A stretch of 64,000 bases of DNA from assembly GCF_034180645.1 (NCBI RefSeq), contig NZ_JAXFNY010000007.1:14824-78823 (forward strand), written 5' to 3'. Source of the DNA: Mobiluncus sp034180645. GTDB lineage: Bacteria; Actinomycetota; Actinomycetes; Actinomycetales; Actinomycetaceae. The translations under genes were made by a program, and so were the position numbers. The notes under the pieces are model-generated. The model did no database searches. It saw only the letters and a program-made list of their open reading frames with translations, and was not told the origin of the DNA. This document shows, piece by piece, positions 50,859 through 60,633 of the stretch; within the stretch, counting starts at the first letter, position 1; every line of letters starts with the position of its first letter.

Positions 50859-51586
50859 GCTTTCACCTCCTGTGCCGGCTTCCCGGCGCTGGCCAAGGAG
50901 GCATCGTGCGGACGGCGACTCGCGACCCAGTCAATCTGGTCGGGGGTCGCGCCGGTGACGCTTCCGTTGTAGTAATCCATGTCAGAAGTGCCTGACGCCA
51001 TCGGGTGCGGCGTGTCGAGCATTCCGGCATTCAAAGGAACCAACAGGCGGTCCTTTTCAAAAATCAAATCCTCGCGGTTGTCGTCCCAAATCTCGTAATC
51101 GTTGGACATAGTGAGGGCCCGCGTCGGGCAGGCTTCGATGCACATCCCGCAAAAGATGCAGCGCAGGTAGTTGATTTGGTAGACCCGCCCGTAACGTTCC
51201 CCGGCGCTGTATTGTTCCTCCGGGGTGTTCGAGGCGGCCTCCACATAGATGGCGTCGGCCGGGCAAGCCCAGGCGCACAGTTCGCAGCCCACACACTTTT
51301 CCAAGCCGTCCGGGTAGCGGTTCAGCTGGTGACGTCCGTGGTAGCGCGGCTGGGTCGGCACCTTTTCGAACGGGTACTGTTCAGTCACGTAGGGGCGGAA
51401 GAAGTTGCGGAACGTGACTCCGAAACCGGCGACCGCTTTCAGAGACTCCGCGATGGGGCCTTTTTTCTTCCGTTGCCACAGCTGGGGATCCGCGTCCGCG
51501 GCGGGGGCAGGACCGGTTGACGCGGCGACGTGGTCCGGTTCGTCAGGGGAGGCGACCAAGTTGTTGTCAGAAGTTTGCGCGCTCAC
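50855..51586 (-). CDS. nuoI: NADH-quinone oxidoreductase subunit I
   Basis: A 243-residue peripheral subunit carrying two [4Fe-4S] clusters (N6a, N6b). Ligands in CVGCELCAWACPADAI and CIFCGMCIEACPTRAL. A conserved amphipathic N-terminal helix (FRNFFRPYVTEQYPFEK) lies on the membrane. GTG start, AGGAAAG upstream, overlaps the nuoH stop by 4 bp. Confidence 0.97.
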   Translation of the reverse strand: MSAQTSDNNLVASPDEPDHVAASTGPAPAADADPQLWQRKKKGPIAESLKAVAGFGVTFRNFFRPYVTEQYPFEKVPTQPRYHGRHQLNRYPDGLEKCVGCELCAWACPADAIYVEAASNTPEEQYSAGERYGRVYQINYLRCIFCGMCIEACPTRALTMSNDYEIWDDNREDLIFEKDRLLVPLNAGMLDTPHPMASGTSDMDYYNGSVTGATPDQIDWVASRRPHDASLASAGKPAQEVKA

Positions 51587-52941
51587 TTTTCTTCCTTTCC
51601 GCCCGTGATGGCCGTTTCAGCCGGGATGTTGGGAGTGACTTTCAAGAGTCCAGAACGAGGACTGGGGGGCAGCTCTTGTCCCGGGAGGGGCGGGACCGGG
51701 AATCCGTCCGCCATCGGGTCGAAGGGTTTCTCCGCAACCGGTTTCGCTTTCTTGACGGGAATCAACATCACGATGACCAGCAGCACCACACAGACCCCCG
51801 CTACCGCAATCATGATTTGTTGCGAGTTGAAGCCGAAGAACACGGGCAACGCCTTAACCCAAGCCACCGCCATCATCCACACGAAGCCGACCGGAATCAG
51901 GACCTTCCAGCCCAGATTCATGAACTGGTCATAGCGGAAACGCACCTGGGTACCGCGAACCCACACAAAAATCCAGAACAGGAACCACACCTTGAGCGTG
52001 AACCACAGAATTCCCCACCACGGCGACCCGGTGACGGGGTTCATGAAGTCCCACGGCCACGGCGCTTTGTAGCCGCCCAGGAACATAGTCACCGCCACGG
52101 CGGAAACATTAAAGATGTTGATGTATTCCGCCAGGTAGTACCAGGCGAAGTTCATTCCCGAGTATTCGGTTTGATGCCCGGCCACCAGCTCGCTTTCGCA
52201 TTCGGTCAAGTCGAACGGCAGACGGTTCGTTTCCCCGAAAGAAGCAATGAGATAGACGATAAAGGCGGGCAACAGTCCCAGCAGCCAGCTCGGATCCTTT
52301 TGCGCCTCCACGATTTCGGAAGTGGACATGGAACCAGCCATGATGAACACGCTGACCAAGGCGGTGCCCATCGCCAGCTCATAGGAGATAACTTGAGCCG
52401 TGGAACGCACGGAACCGAGCAGCGGAAACGGAGAGTTCGCCGACCAGCCACCCAGAACGATCCCGTAAATCCCGATGGAGGAAATCGCCAGCACGATTAG
52501 CGTGGCGACCCCGGAGTCAAACAACTGCAGCGGGGTGGAGATTCCGCCAATCGTCACGTTGGGCCCGAAGGGGATCAGCGCGAAGATGGCGAAAGCCGTG
52601 AATGCCACCAGAATCGGGGAAACCAGATAAATCAGGGTGTCGGCGCCTTTGAGACGGAAGTTTTCTTTGAACACCATCTTGCCGGCGTCCGCAACGGCTT
52701 GGAGCAAACCGAGCGGGCCGCGCACGTTCGGACCGGGACGGGTTTGAATACGGCCCAACCCGCGGCGCTCCACCCACAGTGCCAACAGCACATAGAGAAT
52801 CAGCGTCACGATGATAATCAGGGCTTTGATGAGGGAAATCCACCAGGTTTCCTGGCTGAAGTCAGCCCCTTTCGGAGCCGCCGCCCCGACGGGCCACAGG
52901 TCAGCTCCCATAACGGTCAGGATAGGAATCAATGTGTACAT
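51583..52941 (-). CDS. nuoH: NADH-quinone oxidoreductase subunit H
   Basis: A 452-residue membrane subunit forming much of the quinone channel. ERRGLGRIQTRPGPNVRGP and ADAGKMVFKEN form the quinone-site loops; FDLTECESELVAGHQTEYSG carries the conserved acidic residues; eight or so membrane segments. The C-terminal ~70 residues are hydrophilic and Pro-rich, as in other actinobacteria. Confidence 0.97.
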   Translation of the reverse strand: MYTLIPILTVMGADLWPVGAAAPKGADFSQETWWISLIKALIIIVTLILYVLLALWVERRGLGRIQTRPGPNVRGPLGLLQAVADAGKMVFKENFRLKGADTLIYLVSPILVAFTAFAIFALIPFGPNVTIGGISTPLQLFDSGVATLIVLAISSIGIYGIVLGGWSANSPFPLLGSVRSTAQVISYELAMGTALVSVFIMAGSMSTSEIVEAQKDPSWLLGLLPAFIVYLIASFGETNRLPFDLTECESELVAGHQTEYSGMNFAWYYLAEYINIFNVSAVAVTMFLGGYKAPWPWDFMNPVTGSPWWGILWFTLKVWFLFWIFVWVRGTQVRFRYDQFMNLGWKVLIPVGFVWMMAVAWVKALPVFFGFNSQQIMIAVAGVCVVLLVIVMLIPVKKAKPVAEKPFDPMADGFPVPPLPGQELPPSPRSGLLKVTPNIPAETAITGGKEEK

Positions 52942-52946
52942 GATGG

Positions 52947-55559
52947 TTACGCCTCCGCTGCTTTCAAGCTAACAAGCTGGCCGTAAGCCGAACCTAAGGT
53001 TTCGTGAACCAGGGATCCGGGGGAACATTCCGGCATCCACACGACCCGCTCCGGCAGGTCAGTGAGCACCACCGGCAGAGTTAGGGCACCTTTCGGTCCC
53101 GTAATCTTGGCAAAGTCGGTAATACCGTTTTCCCGGGCGGTTTCCGCGCTCATGCGCACCACCGGAACTTTGGCAGTCCCCGCCAAGTACGGTTCGCCGT
53201 CTTGGCAGCGCCCCGCGTCCAGGAGAGGCTTCCAGGTGATGACCAAAGCCTGGCCGGCCTCGGGGGGAACAATGGGAGGATCCTCACGGAAAGGCGCCCC
53301 CAAACGAATGCCTTGCCAGGGACCCAGCTCTTCGTACTCGTGCCAAATCGCGGCCAGAGAGTCCAGCCCCAGGTCGTAGCCCGCGGCCCGGGCCAGCAGG
53401 TTCATGACTTTCCAGTCCGGCAGCGCGTGCGAGGCCAAAGCCTGACCGAAAGGACGCAGCCGGCCCTCCCAGTTGATGAAAGTTCCGCTCTTTTCGTGCG
53501 GCGGAGCCACCGGCAGCACGACATCAGCGTACTGGGTAATCTCGGTCTTGCGCACCTCCAGCTGGATAACGTGCTTCACGCCTTTGAGGACTTCCCGCGT
53601 GCCGTCCGGGTCCTCCAAGTCGCGCAGGTCCACCCCGCCCATCACCATGGTGGTGCCGGGCAGGAACTGTTCCCAAGCCTCGGGGGTCAACATGCACCGG
53701 AAACACAGCGGCAGATTCTCGTGCAGCGGCTCCTTTAGGCCCCAAGCCGCATCGATGTCGGCGCGTGCCGCCTGGTCTGTCACTAGGCGACCGCGCGGCA
53801 GCAGACCGGGGAAGCAGCCCGCCTCAATAGCGGCACGTGAACCGGCGCGCCGCGGTATCCACGCCCAAGCGGCATTGGTGGCATCGGCCAGGCGCGCAGC
53901 ATATTCCAGCTCGTCAACGACCAAGCTGGCGCGCTCTCCTATCAACACCAGCGATCCGGGCTGGCTCAGGGATTCTTTCACCCAAGCAAACTCGCCTTTA
54001 CCTGCGGCAATGTCTTGCAAAATCTGGAGTTGCTCCCCCGGCTGGTTTTGCACCAGGGTAGCGCCGAGCTTGCGCGCCCCATCGCTCAAGAACGAGGCGA
54101 GGGTGGCGACCTTCGTGCCGTGGTTTTGTGTGGCTTTGCGTAGCCGCAGGAACAGAGTGGCGCATTCGTCCTCCGGCTCCAGGTCTACCAGGAACACAAA
54201 CGGCGCTTTTTCAATGTCTTGGTAAGTCACTGTTACCGGACGCCCCGCGACCCGCAGTTTGATGAAGTTCACTTCGTCCATGCGGAAGTCCCGCGAGCGC
54301 GCATCCACGATGTTCGATTTACCCACCACGTGGGCGAACTTGCCCCAAGCGTAGTAGTCCTCGAGGGTCAGGTGTTCGCCGGGGAAGAACGTGACCTCCG
54401 AGTTTTGTGCAGATTCTGTAACATAGGCGGCGGCCCGGGAAAGGGCGGTGCCCCAGTCAGTTTCCTCCAACTCGCCCGCGTCGTTACGCACCATCGGGCG
54501 GGTCAAACGGTCAGTAGAGGACTGCCACGCGAAAGCGTAACGATCCTTGTCAGAAATCCATTCCTCGTTGACCTCGGGATTATCCCCCGCCAACTGGCGC
54601 AACACGACCCCGCGGCGGGCATCGACGCGGATTTCCGCCCCACTGGCGTCCTGGTCGGTAATCGAGGGGGTCGAAATGAGGTCGTGGGGACGCGCCCGGA
54701 AACGGTAGGAGGCGTTCGTAAGCGCGCCGACCGGACAAATCTGGGTGACGTTGCCGGAGAAGTACGAGGCGAAACGGCGACCGGACACGTCGCGGTGCGC
54801 CACGTCCGGGTTGCCCGAATGCATCGAACCGATGATGCCAGGCTCCCCGCTCGGGCCGGTCATAGATTCACAAGGGGTGACGGTAGCGCCGTCCGGGTTC
54901 GCCTCCTCGTCATAAATCCCCAACACCTGCGTGTCGAAAGAACCAATGTTCTCGCCCATAAAGAAGTGGTCGTCGCGCGGAGAAGAACCGCCGCCCCGCC
55001 CTTGTAGATCCAAAAACGCATCACCGGCGATTTCTTTACCGAAACGCACGCAACGCTGGCACAGCACGCAGCGGTCCCGATCCAACAAAATCTCGGAAGT
55101 CAGACGCACCGGCTTGGGCCAGACACGCTTTTTATCGGTGAAACGCGAGGTCGGGTTGCCCTCCATGAACGTCTGGTTCTGCAGCGGGCATTCCCCGCCC
55201 TTGTCACAAACCGGGCAGTCCAACGGGTGATTGACCAGCAGGAACTCCAGGATACCGTTTTGGGCTTTGGCCGCGACCTCGGAGGTGAACTGGGTGTAAA
55301 TCTCCATCCGATCCGTACAGGTGGTCGAACAGGCCGGCATCGGTCTGGGCATCTTGGCAACTTCACCTTGCCGGTTGGGCATAGCTACCTCGACCAGGCA
55401 CGCGCGGCAGGCGGCCACCGGTTTTAGCAACGGGTGGTCGCAGAAGCGCGGCACGTAGACTCCGGCCATCTCGCAAGCCCGAATCGCCAGGGTGCCTTTG
55501 GGCACTTCCAGGGGCTTGCCGTCAACTTTAATATTGACCATTTGCACTTCGTCGCTCAT
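52947..55559 (-). CDS. nuoG: NADH-quinone oxidoreductase subunit G, N7 cluster ligands lost
   Basis: An 870-residue subunit of the NADH module. N1b 2Fe-2S ligands: Cys 40, CRAC at 51-54, and C77 in MPACSTTC. N5 in HPLDCPVCDKGGECPLQNQ and N4 in CVLCQRC (164-170) plus QICPVGALT. The usual N7 motif C-x2-C-x3-C that should follow RARPHDLISTPS reads TDQDASGA (301-308), with all three Cys replaced, so N7 should be absent. An insert at about 187-255 (GGGSSPRDDHFF... and PSGEPGIIGSMHSG) enlarges the domain. Begins right after the nuoF stop. Confidence 0.96.
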   Translation of the reverse strand: MSDEVQMVNIKVDGKPLEVPKGTLAIRACEMAGVYVPRFCDHPLLKPVAACRACLVEVAMPNRQGEVAKMPRPMPACSTTCTDRMEIYTQFTSEVAAKAQNGILEFLLVNHPLDCPVCDKGGECPLQNQTFMEGNPTSRFTDKKRVWPKPVRLTSEILLDRDRCVLCQRCVRFGKEIAGDAFLDLQGRGGGSSPRDDHFFMGENIGSFDTQVLGIYDEEANPDGATVTPCESMTGPSGEPGIIGSMHSGNPDVAHRDVSGRRFASYFSGNVTQICPVGALTNASYRFRARPHDLISTPSITDQDASGAEIRVDARRGVVLRQLAGDNPEVNEEWISDKDRYAFAWQSSTDRLTRPMVRNDAGELEETDWGTALSRAAAYVTESAQNSEVTFFPGEHLTLEDYYAWGKFAHVVGKSNIVDARSRDFRMDEVNFIKLRVAGRPVTVTYQDIEKAPFVFLVDLEPEDECATLFLRLRKATQNHGTKVATLASFLSDGARKLGATLVQNQPGEQLQILQDIAAGKGEFAWVKESLSQPGSLVLIGERASLVVDELEYAARLADATNAAWAWIPRRAGSRAAIEAGCFPGLLPRGRLVTDQAARADIDAAWGLKEPLHENLPLCFRCMLTPEAWEQFLPGTTMVMGGVDLRDLEDPDGTREVLKGVKHVIQLEVRKTEITQYADVVLPVAPPHEKSGTFINWEGRLRPFGQALASHALPDWKVMNLLARAAGYDLGLDSLAAIWHEYEELGPWQGIRLGAPFREDPPIVPPEAGQALVITWKPLLDAGRCQDGEPYLAGTAKVPVVRMSAETARENGITDFAKITGPKGALTLPVVLTDLPERVVWMPECSPGSLVHETLGSAYGQLVSLKAAEA

Positions 55560-56888
55560 TTATTTACCTGCCTCGCCCGATGCCTCGTGGTAGTACACGC
55601 TGCGTTCGTAGGGGAACAACTCCCAAGCCGGGGTTGTGTAGCCTTTTTCAAACTCGTCACGGAAACGTTCAATGCCGGACTTCACCGGGGTGACGGCCGC
55701 GGCGCCCAGCGCGCAGAAGCAACCCCCGCCAATCTCGGAAGTAATCGACAGCAGCTTGTCCACGTCACCAACCTCGCCTTTACCGGCTTCGAGGCGGTGC
55801 ATGATTTGCTTCATCCAATAGGTGCCTTCCCGGCACGGGGTGCATTTGCCGCAGGATTCATGCTGATAAAAGTCCACCCAGCGGGTCATGACGCGCACGA
55901 CTGAAGTCGTTTCGTCAAACACTTGAATAGCGCGGGTGGCCAGCATCGAACCGGCGGTGGCGACTTCCTCATAGGTTAGGGGAACGTCGAGTTCTTCGGG
56001 GGTAAAGATAGGTGCCGAGGAACCCCCGACCGCCCAAAACTTCAGGTCGTGACCGGAGCGCATTCCGCCGCAGTATCCCAAGAGTTGGCGCATCGTGATT
56101 CCGAAGGGCGCCTCAAACTGGCCGGGGTGAGCCACGTGGCCGGAAATCGAGAAGATGCCGTGCCCCTTCGACTTTTCCGTACCCATCGAGGCATACCAGT
56201 TATCCGAATACTTAAAGATGCCCGCGACCTGGGAAATCGTCTCGACGTTGTTGATGACGGTAGGACGAGCGTACAGGCCCTGGGCGGCCGGGAACGGCGG
56301 CTTCAACCGCGGGTGTCCGCGCCGGCCCTCCAACGAATCCAGCAGGGCGGTTTCCTCACCGCAGATGTAGGCTCCCGCCCCGGAGTGGGCGGTAATCTTG
56401 AGGTCGCCCAGCAGTCCCGCCTCGGTTGCTTCCCGGATAGCGGCCAGCAGTCGGCGCAGCGGGTGGGTCACTTCTCCGCGCAGATACACGAAAGCGTGTT
56501 CGCAGCGAATCGCGCGGGAACAAATCGCCATCCCCTCGATGAGGGCGTGCGGGTTCGCCATGATTTGCGGAATATCCTTACAGGTCCCCGGCTCGGACTC
56601 GTCAGCGTTCACCGTCAGGTAGCGCGGCAAACCGTCATCGGGAGGCAGGAACGACCACTTCAACCCCGCGGGGAAGCCCGCGCCACCACGACCGCGCAAC
56701 CCCGAGTTCTTGACCGCGGCCAGGACATCGGCGGGATCCATCGAGTTGGCTTTTTCCAAGCCTTTGTATCCCCCGCGGGCCCGGTAGGCCTCCAAGGTCC
56801 AAGACCGGTCTACACCCCACATATCCGACAAAATCGGGGTCAGCGGCACCTCACCACCAGGAATGTCAGTCAGGTTCAGTTCACTCAT
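55560..56888 (-). CDS. nuoF: NADH-quinone oxidoreductase subunit F
   Basis: A 442-residue NADH-oxidising subunit with FMN and the N3 [4Fe-4S] cluster. NADH/FMN site: GLRGRGGAGFPAGLKWSF and VNADESEPGTCKDI. GAGAYICGEETALLDSLEG follows. N3 ligands in HESCGKCTPCREG and GGCFCALG. Standard length. Ribosome-binding site GGAAGG. Stop directly followed by the nuoG ATG. Confidence 0.97.
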   Translation of the reverse strand: MSELNLTDIPGGEVPLTPILSDMWGVDRSWTLEAYRARGGYKGLEKANSMDPADVLAAVKNSGLRGRGGAGFPAGLKWSFLPPDDGLPRYLTVNADESEPGTCKDIPQIMANPHALIEGMAICSRAIRCEHAFVYLRGEVTHPLRRLLAAIREATEAGLLGDLKITAHSGAGAYICGEETALLDSLEGRRGHPRLKPPFPAAQGLYARPTVINNVETISQVAGIFKYSDNWYASMGTEKSKGHGIFSISGHVAHPGQFEAPFGITMRQLLGYCGGMRSGHDLKFWAVGGSSAPIFTPEELDVPLTYEEVATAGSMLATRAIQVFDETTSVVRVMTRWVDFYQHESCGKCTPCREGTYWMKQIMHRLEAGKGEVGDVDKLLSITSEIGGGCFCALGAAAVTPVKSGIERFRDEFEKGYTTPAWELFPYERSVYYHEASGEAGK

Positions 56889-56890
56889 GA

Positions 56891-57592
56891 CTATTCACCT
56901 TCCTTCGCTTCGGGAGCGGACCAGCCCGGGTCGCTGGGGATTCCCCAACCTTTTTCCGCAGCGATGCGCTTGCCCAGCAGGGTGGGAACACCGGCGGATT
57001 CGCCCTCGTCAGCCAGCCCGTCCTCGAAACCAGCCAAGAGGTGCTCGTTTTCCTTAAACGTCGGGACGTGATTCGGGCCGCGGGTCGGCTGCACCGGGTT
57101 GCCGGCACGCAAATCGTCAACGAGTTTCACGGCAGATTGCGGGGTTTGGTTATCAAAGAATTCCCAGTTCACCATGACGACGGGGGCAAAGTCGCAGGCG
57201 GCGTTACATTCAATCGCTTCCAGGGTAACTTTCCCGTCCGCGGTCGTTTCCCCGTTGCCGATGCCCAAGTGGTCGCACACGGTTTCCCAAATTTCGTCGC
57301 CACCCATGACGGCGCACAGCGAAGTGGTACACACCCCCACGTTGTATTCCCCGTTGGGACGACGCTTGTACTGGGTATAGAACGTGGCGACCGCCGAAAC
57401 TTCCGCGGGGCTAATCCCCAACAGTTCGGAGCACAACTCGATACCGTTGGCGGACACGAAGCCGTCCTCAGACTGCACCAGGTGCAGCAACGGCAGCAGC
57501 GCCGAACGCGAATGCCCCTCGGGGTAGCGAGCAATAATCTCTCGGCCTTCGCGAACCAGACGCGCTTTGACGTCCTCAGGATACGGTTTCAT
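56891..57592 (-). CDS. nuoE: NADH-quinone oxidoreductase subunit E
   Basis: A 233-residue thioredoxin-like subunit with the N1a 2Fe-2S cluster. Ligands: VGVCTTSLCAVMGG and IECNAACDFAPVVMVN. The C-terminal ~60 residues beyond the domain (rich in Glu and Pro) are usual in actinobacteria. Overlaps the nuoD stop by 4 bp. Confidence 0.96.
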   Translation of the reverse strand: MKPYPEDVKARLVREGREIIARYPEGHSRSALLPLLHLVQSEDGFVSANGIELCSELLGISPAEVSAVATFYTQYKRRPNGEYNVGVCTTSLCAVMGGDEIWETVCDHLGIGNGETTADGKVTLEAIECNAACDFAPVVMVNWEFFDNQTPQSAVKLVDDLRAGNPVQPTRGPNHVPTFKENEHLLAGFEDGLADEGESAGVPTLLGKRIAAEKGWGIPSDPGWSAPEAKEGE

Positions 57593-58962
57593 CGATCCAC
57601 ACCTCCAAACACCGGGTCAATCGAACCGATTGACACCACCAAGTCAGAAATCAAGCCACCCTCGCACATCATGGAGGCAGATTGCAGGTTTGCATAAGAG
57701 GGGTCGCGGAAGTGCGCCCGGTAAGGCCGGGTGCCGCCGTCGGTCACCAGGTGCACGCCCTGTATGCCCTTGGCATGTTCAATCTGGGCGTAAACCTGAC
57801 CGGGCGGAATCCGGAACCCCTCGGTCACCAGCTTGAAGTGGTGAATGAGTTCCTCCATCGAATGCCCCATAATATGCGACACGTGCTCCGGGTCCTGGCC
57901 TTGGCCGTCCGCGCCGATGGTCAGCTTGGAGGGGTAAGCGAACTTGGGGTCGGCAATCATAACCGGCTCACCCTTGCTTTGCTCCAAACGATCCAGCACC
58001 TGGTAGACAATGCGCAGGGACTGGTACATTTCCGCGAAACGCACCTCGGTACGCGTGTAGCAGTCGGAATGGTCGCGGGTGGGAACATCGAAAATGTAAG
58101 TCTCGTACCCGCAGTAGGGCTGCAACTTGCGCATATCCAGCGGCAAACCACCCGCTCGCAGGCACGGACCGGTCAGGGATAGCGCCATCATGGTGGACAG
58201 CGGCAGCCACCCCACGTTCTTCATACGGCCAATAAAGATGGGGTTGGCCATAATCAAGTCCTGCATTTCGCCAATGTCGCGTTTGACCAGCGGGAGCTTT
58301 TCACGAATCATGTCGATGGTGTCGTCCAGCAGATCGTTGGACACGCCGCCGGGACGCATATAGGTGTTGTTCATGCGCAGGCCAGTAATGTGTTCAAAAA
58401 TCCGCAGGATTTCTTCACGAGCCCGGAACCCGGTGGTCAGCATGGTCGTCGCGCCCAGCTCGTTCGCGCCAGTGCCGATAGCGATCAGGTGCGAAGCAAT
58501 CCGGTTCAGCTCCATCAACAGCACCCGGATTTCGTTGGCCCGCCGAGGCACCTGGTCCGTTACCCCCAGAGCTTTTTCGACCGCCAAACACCAGGCGACT
58601 TCAGTAAAGAACGGCGCCACGTAGTCCATGCGGGTGCAGTAGGCCACGCCCTGGTTGTAAGTGCGGTATTCCATAGATTTTTCGATACCGGTGTGCAGGT
58701 AGCCGGTACCCAAACGGCAATCCTTAATCGTTTCGCCCTCCAGTTCCACCACTACGCGCAACACGCCGTGAGTGGAGGGGTGCACCGGGCCCAAGTTGAC
58801 GGCAATCCGGTCATTGTGAGCCGACTCGAGGTCAGCGGCCATCGCGGCCCATTCCCCGTCCTGAACGGAAAACTCCGGCATTCCCGGCACATATTCGCCA
58901 GCCCCCGCCGTGGCATGAACATTTTGCGTTTTTGCCTCTGGGTTCATAGTTTCGGTACTCAA
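57589..58962 (-). CDS. nuoD: NADH-quinone oxidoreductase subunit D
   Basis: A 457-residue 49-kDa subunit forming the quinone pocket together with NuoB. VNLGPVHPSTHGVLRVVVEL is the family signature with the quinone-binding His; TGYLHTGIEKSMEYRTYNQG and MRPGGVSNDLLDD follow. The TTG start (58962) overlaps the nuoC stop by 4 bp; GGAGGAG lies upstream. Confidence 0.97.
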   Translation of the reverse strand: MSTETMNPEAKTQNVHATAGAGEYVPGMPEFSVQDGEWAAMAADLESAHNDRIAVNLGPVHPSTHGVLRVVVELEGETIKDCRLGTGYLHTGIEKSMEYRTYNQGVAYCTRMDYVAPFFTEVAWCLAVEKALGVTDQVPRRANEIRVLLMELNRIASHLIAIGTGANELGATTMLTTGFRAREEILRIFEHITGLRMNNTYMRPGGVSNDLLDDTIDMIREKLPLVKRDIGEMQDLIMANPIFIGRMKNVGWLPLSTMMALSLTGPCLRAGGLPLDMRKLQPYCGYETYIFDVPTRDHSDCYTRTEVRFAEMYQSLRIVYQVLDRLEQSKGEPVMIADPKFAYPSKLTIGADGQGQDPEHVSHIMGHSMEELIHHFKLVTEGFRIPPGQVYAQIEHAKGIQGVHLVTDGGTRPYRAHFRDPSYANLQSASMMCEGGLISDLVVSIGSIDPVFGGVDR

Positions 58963-59699
58963 CTGTAGCTCCTCCGCGTGTCTGCAGGCGGGACGGTGCC
59001 GCCCTTAAATTGCACTGGAATCCCGCCCAGCGGGTAGTCCTTACGTTGCGGGTGACCGACCCAATCATCGGGAAGCAGGGATCGGGTCAAGGCCGGGTGA
59101 CCGGTAAAGATGATGCCCATCATGTCGAAAGTTTCCCGCTCGTGCCAGTTGTTTCCGGGGTAAATATCCACGATGGAAGGGATTTTCGGGTCTGACTCGG
59201 GGGCCGCAGTCTCGATGCGCAGGTTGTGATTGTGGGTCACGCTGATGAAGTGGTACACGGCGTGCAGTTCCCGCCCGGTGTCGTGCGGGTAATGCACCCC
59301 GGACACGCCCATGCACAACTCAAAGCGCAAGTCCTGGTCGTCACGCAACGCTTTTGCAACCGTCACCAGGTGTTCGCGAGCGACATGAATCGTCAGCTCG
59401 CCGTGGGAAACGACGACCCGGTCTATGGCAGTGAGAGGATCCACCCCGGCCTCACGCAAATCCTCCTCCAGGTAATCGACGCAGTCATCGAACCAGCCCC
59501 CGTAAGGCTTCGGGGACTGCCCGGGCATCGTGACTTCCCGATGCAACTGACCGTAACCGGAAGTGTCGCCGGTGCCGTGAACCCCGAACGGGTTGTCACG
59601 CACCCCCAGGGATTCGCCGCGAGGATTGGCGTACTGGGGCAGTTTCGGCTCCAGTTCGCCCTCCGGGGCGGCTTGCAAATCTTGAGTTTCTTCGCTCAC
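58959..59699 (-). CDS. nuoC: NADH-quinone oxidoreductase subunit C
   Basis: A 246-residue 30-kDa subunit of the connecting module. The C-terminal part has the signature WHERETFDMMGIIFTGHPAL and LLPDDWVGHPQRKDYPLG. A ~70-residue acidic head is typical of actinobacteria. GTG start overlapping the nuoB stop. Confidence 0.96.
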   Translation of the reverse strand: MSEETQDLQAAPEGELEPKLPQYANPRGESLGVRDNPFGVHGTGDTSGYGQLHREVTMPGQSPKPYGGWFDDCVDYLEEDLREAGVDPLTAIDRVVVSHGELTIHVAREHLVTVAKALRDDQDLRFELCMGVSGVHYPHDTGRELHAVYHFISVTHNHNLRIETAAPESDPKIPSIVDIYPGNNWHERETFDMMGIIFTGHPALTRSLLPDDWVGHPQRKDYPLGGIPVQFKGGTVPPADTRRSYS

Positions 59700-60241
59700 G
59701 CCATCAGTCCCTTCATGTCGTTCAACGAGGCCGCCTGCAGCGCCGCGGCTTCCGCCTTGCGGATAGCTTCCTCACGATTCTTGCCCAAAGGATCGACCTT
59801 GATGTGGTCGCGCAAGCTCAGCAACGCCCCCAGCAGCATTTCCGGACGCGGCGGGCAACCCGGCAGATAGATGTCTACCGGCACCACGTGGTCGCAGCCC
59901 TGCACAATGGCGTAGTTATTGAACACGCCGCCCGACGAGGCGCAAGCCCCCATCGAGATGACCCACTTCGGGTCGGCCATCTCGTCATATACGTTGCGCA
60001 TGATGGTGGCCATCTTGTGCGAGACCCGACCCGAAACCAGCATCACGTCAGCGTGACGCGGAGAGGAACGGAACACCTCCGAACCGAAACGGGCGATATC
60101 GAAACGCGAAGCCGCGGTCGCCATCATCTCGATAGCACAGCACGCCAAACCCATCGTGACGGGCCAAATCGAGAGGGAGCGCGCAAAATCAGTGAGCTTT
60201 TCCGGCAACGCCGCCAAGCCGTCAGAATCTTGATCCAACAT
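59696..60241 (-). CDS. nuoB: NADH-quinone oxidoreductase subunit B
   Basis: A 181-residue subunit holding N2, the last [4Fe-4S] cluster before quinone. The adjacent Cys pair in GLACCAIEMM and the two others in SMGACASSGG and YLPGCPPRPE are present. GGAGG upstream of the ATG. 32 bp after nuoA. Confidence 0.98.
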   Translation of the reverse strand: MLDQDSDGLAALPEKLTDFARSLSIWPVTMGLACCAIEMMATAASRFDIARFGSEVFRSSPRHADVMLVSGRVSHKMATIMRNVYDEMADPKWVISMGACASSGGVFNNYAIVQGCDHVVPVDIYLPGCPPRPEMLLGALLSLRDHIKVDPLGKNREEAIRKAEAAALQAASLNDMKGLMA

Positions 60242-60273
60242 TTTATGGTTTCCTCCAAAATACTTGGAACGGT

Positions 60274-60633
60274 TTAGTTCCAGTCAAAGCCACGACGGGC
60301 CCACACATAGATAAAGGGAACTGCCAGCAGTTCCACGAAAGTCATCATGACGAACATGCCGAACTCTCCTTGCTGGAAAAAGGAAATCGCCCAGGGGTAT
60401 AGAAAAACCACCTCGATGTCGAAAATGATAAACATCATGGCGGTTAGGTAGTACTTAACCGGGAAACGCGCCTGGTTTCCGCGATTCGGAGTGGGGTCAC
60501 AGCCACATTCATAGTTGGCATTCTTAACGCGGTTTGGCTTCGTAGGGCCGAACAGATAACCGGATAAAACCCCTGCTAAGGCCACCAACCCGGCTACTAA
60601 CAGCATTATCAGCAGCGCTACGTAAACGTTCAT
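60274..60633 (-). CDS. nuoA: NADH-quinone oxidoreductase subunit A
   Basis: A 119-residue, three-helix membrane subunit; first gene of the operon. Loop signature ANYECGCDPTPNRGNQARFPV and the acidic IFDIEVVFLYPWA helix. ATG 60633 has GGAG 5 nt upstream, so it is favoured over an in-frame start at 60687. A possible promoter (TAGGGT at 60715-60720, minus strand, with TTACTG 18 nt before it) lies ~80 bp upstream. Confidence 0.96.
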   Translation of the reverse strand: MNVYVALLIMLLVAGLVALAGVLSGYLFGPTKPNRVKNANYECGCDPTPNRGNQARFPVKYYLTAMMFIIFDIEVVFLYPWAISFFQQGEFGMFVMMTFVELLAVPFIYVWARRGFDWN

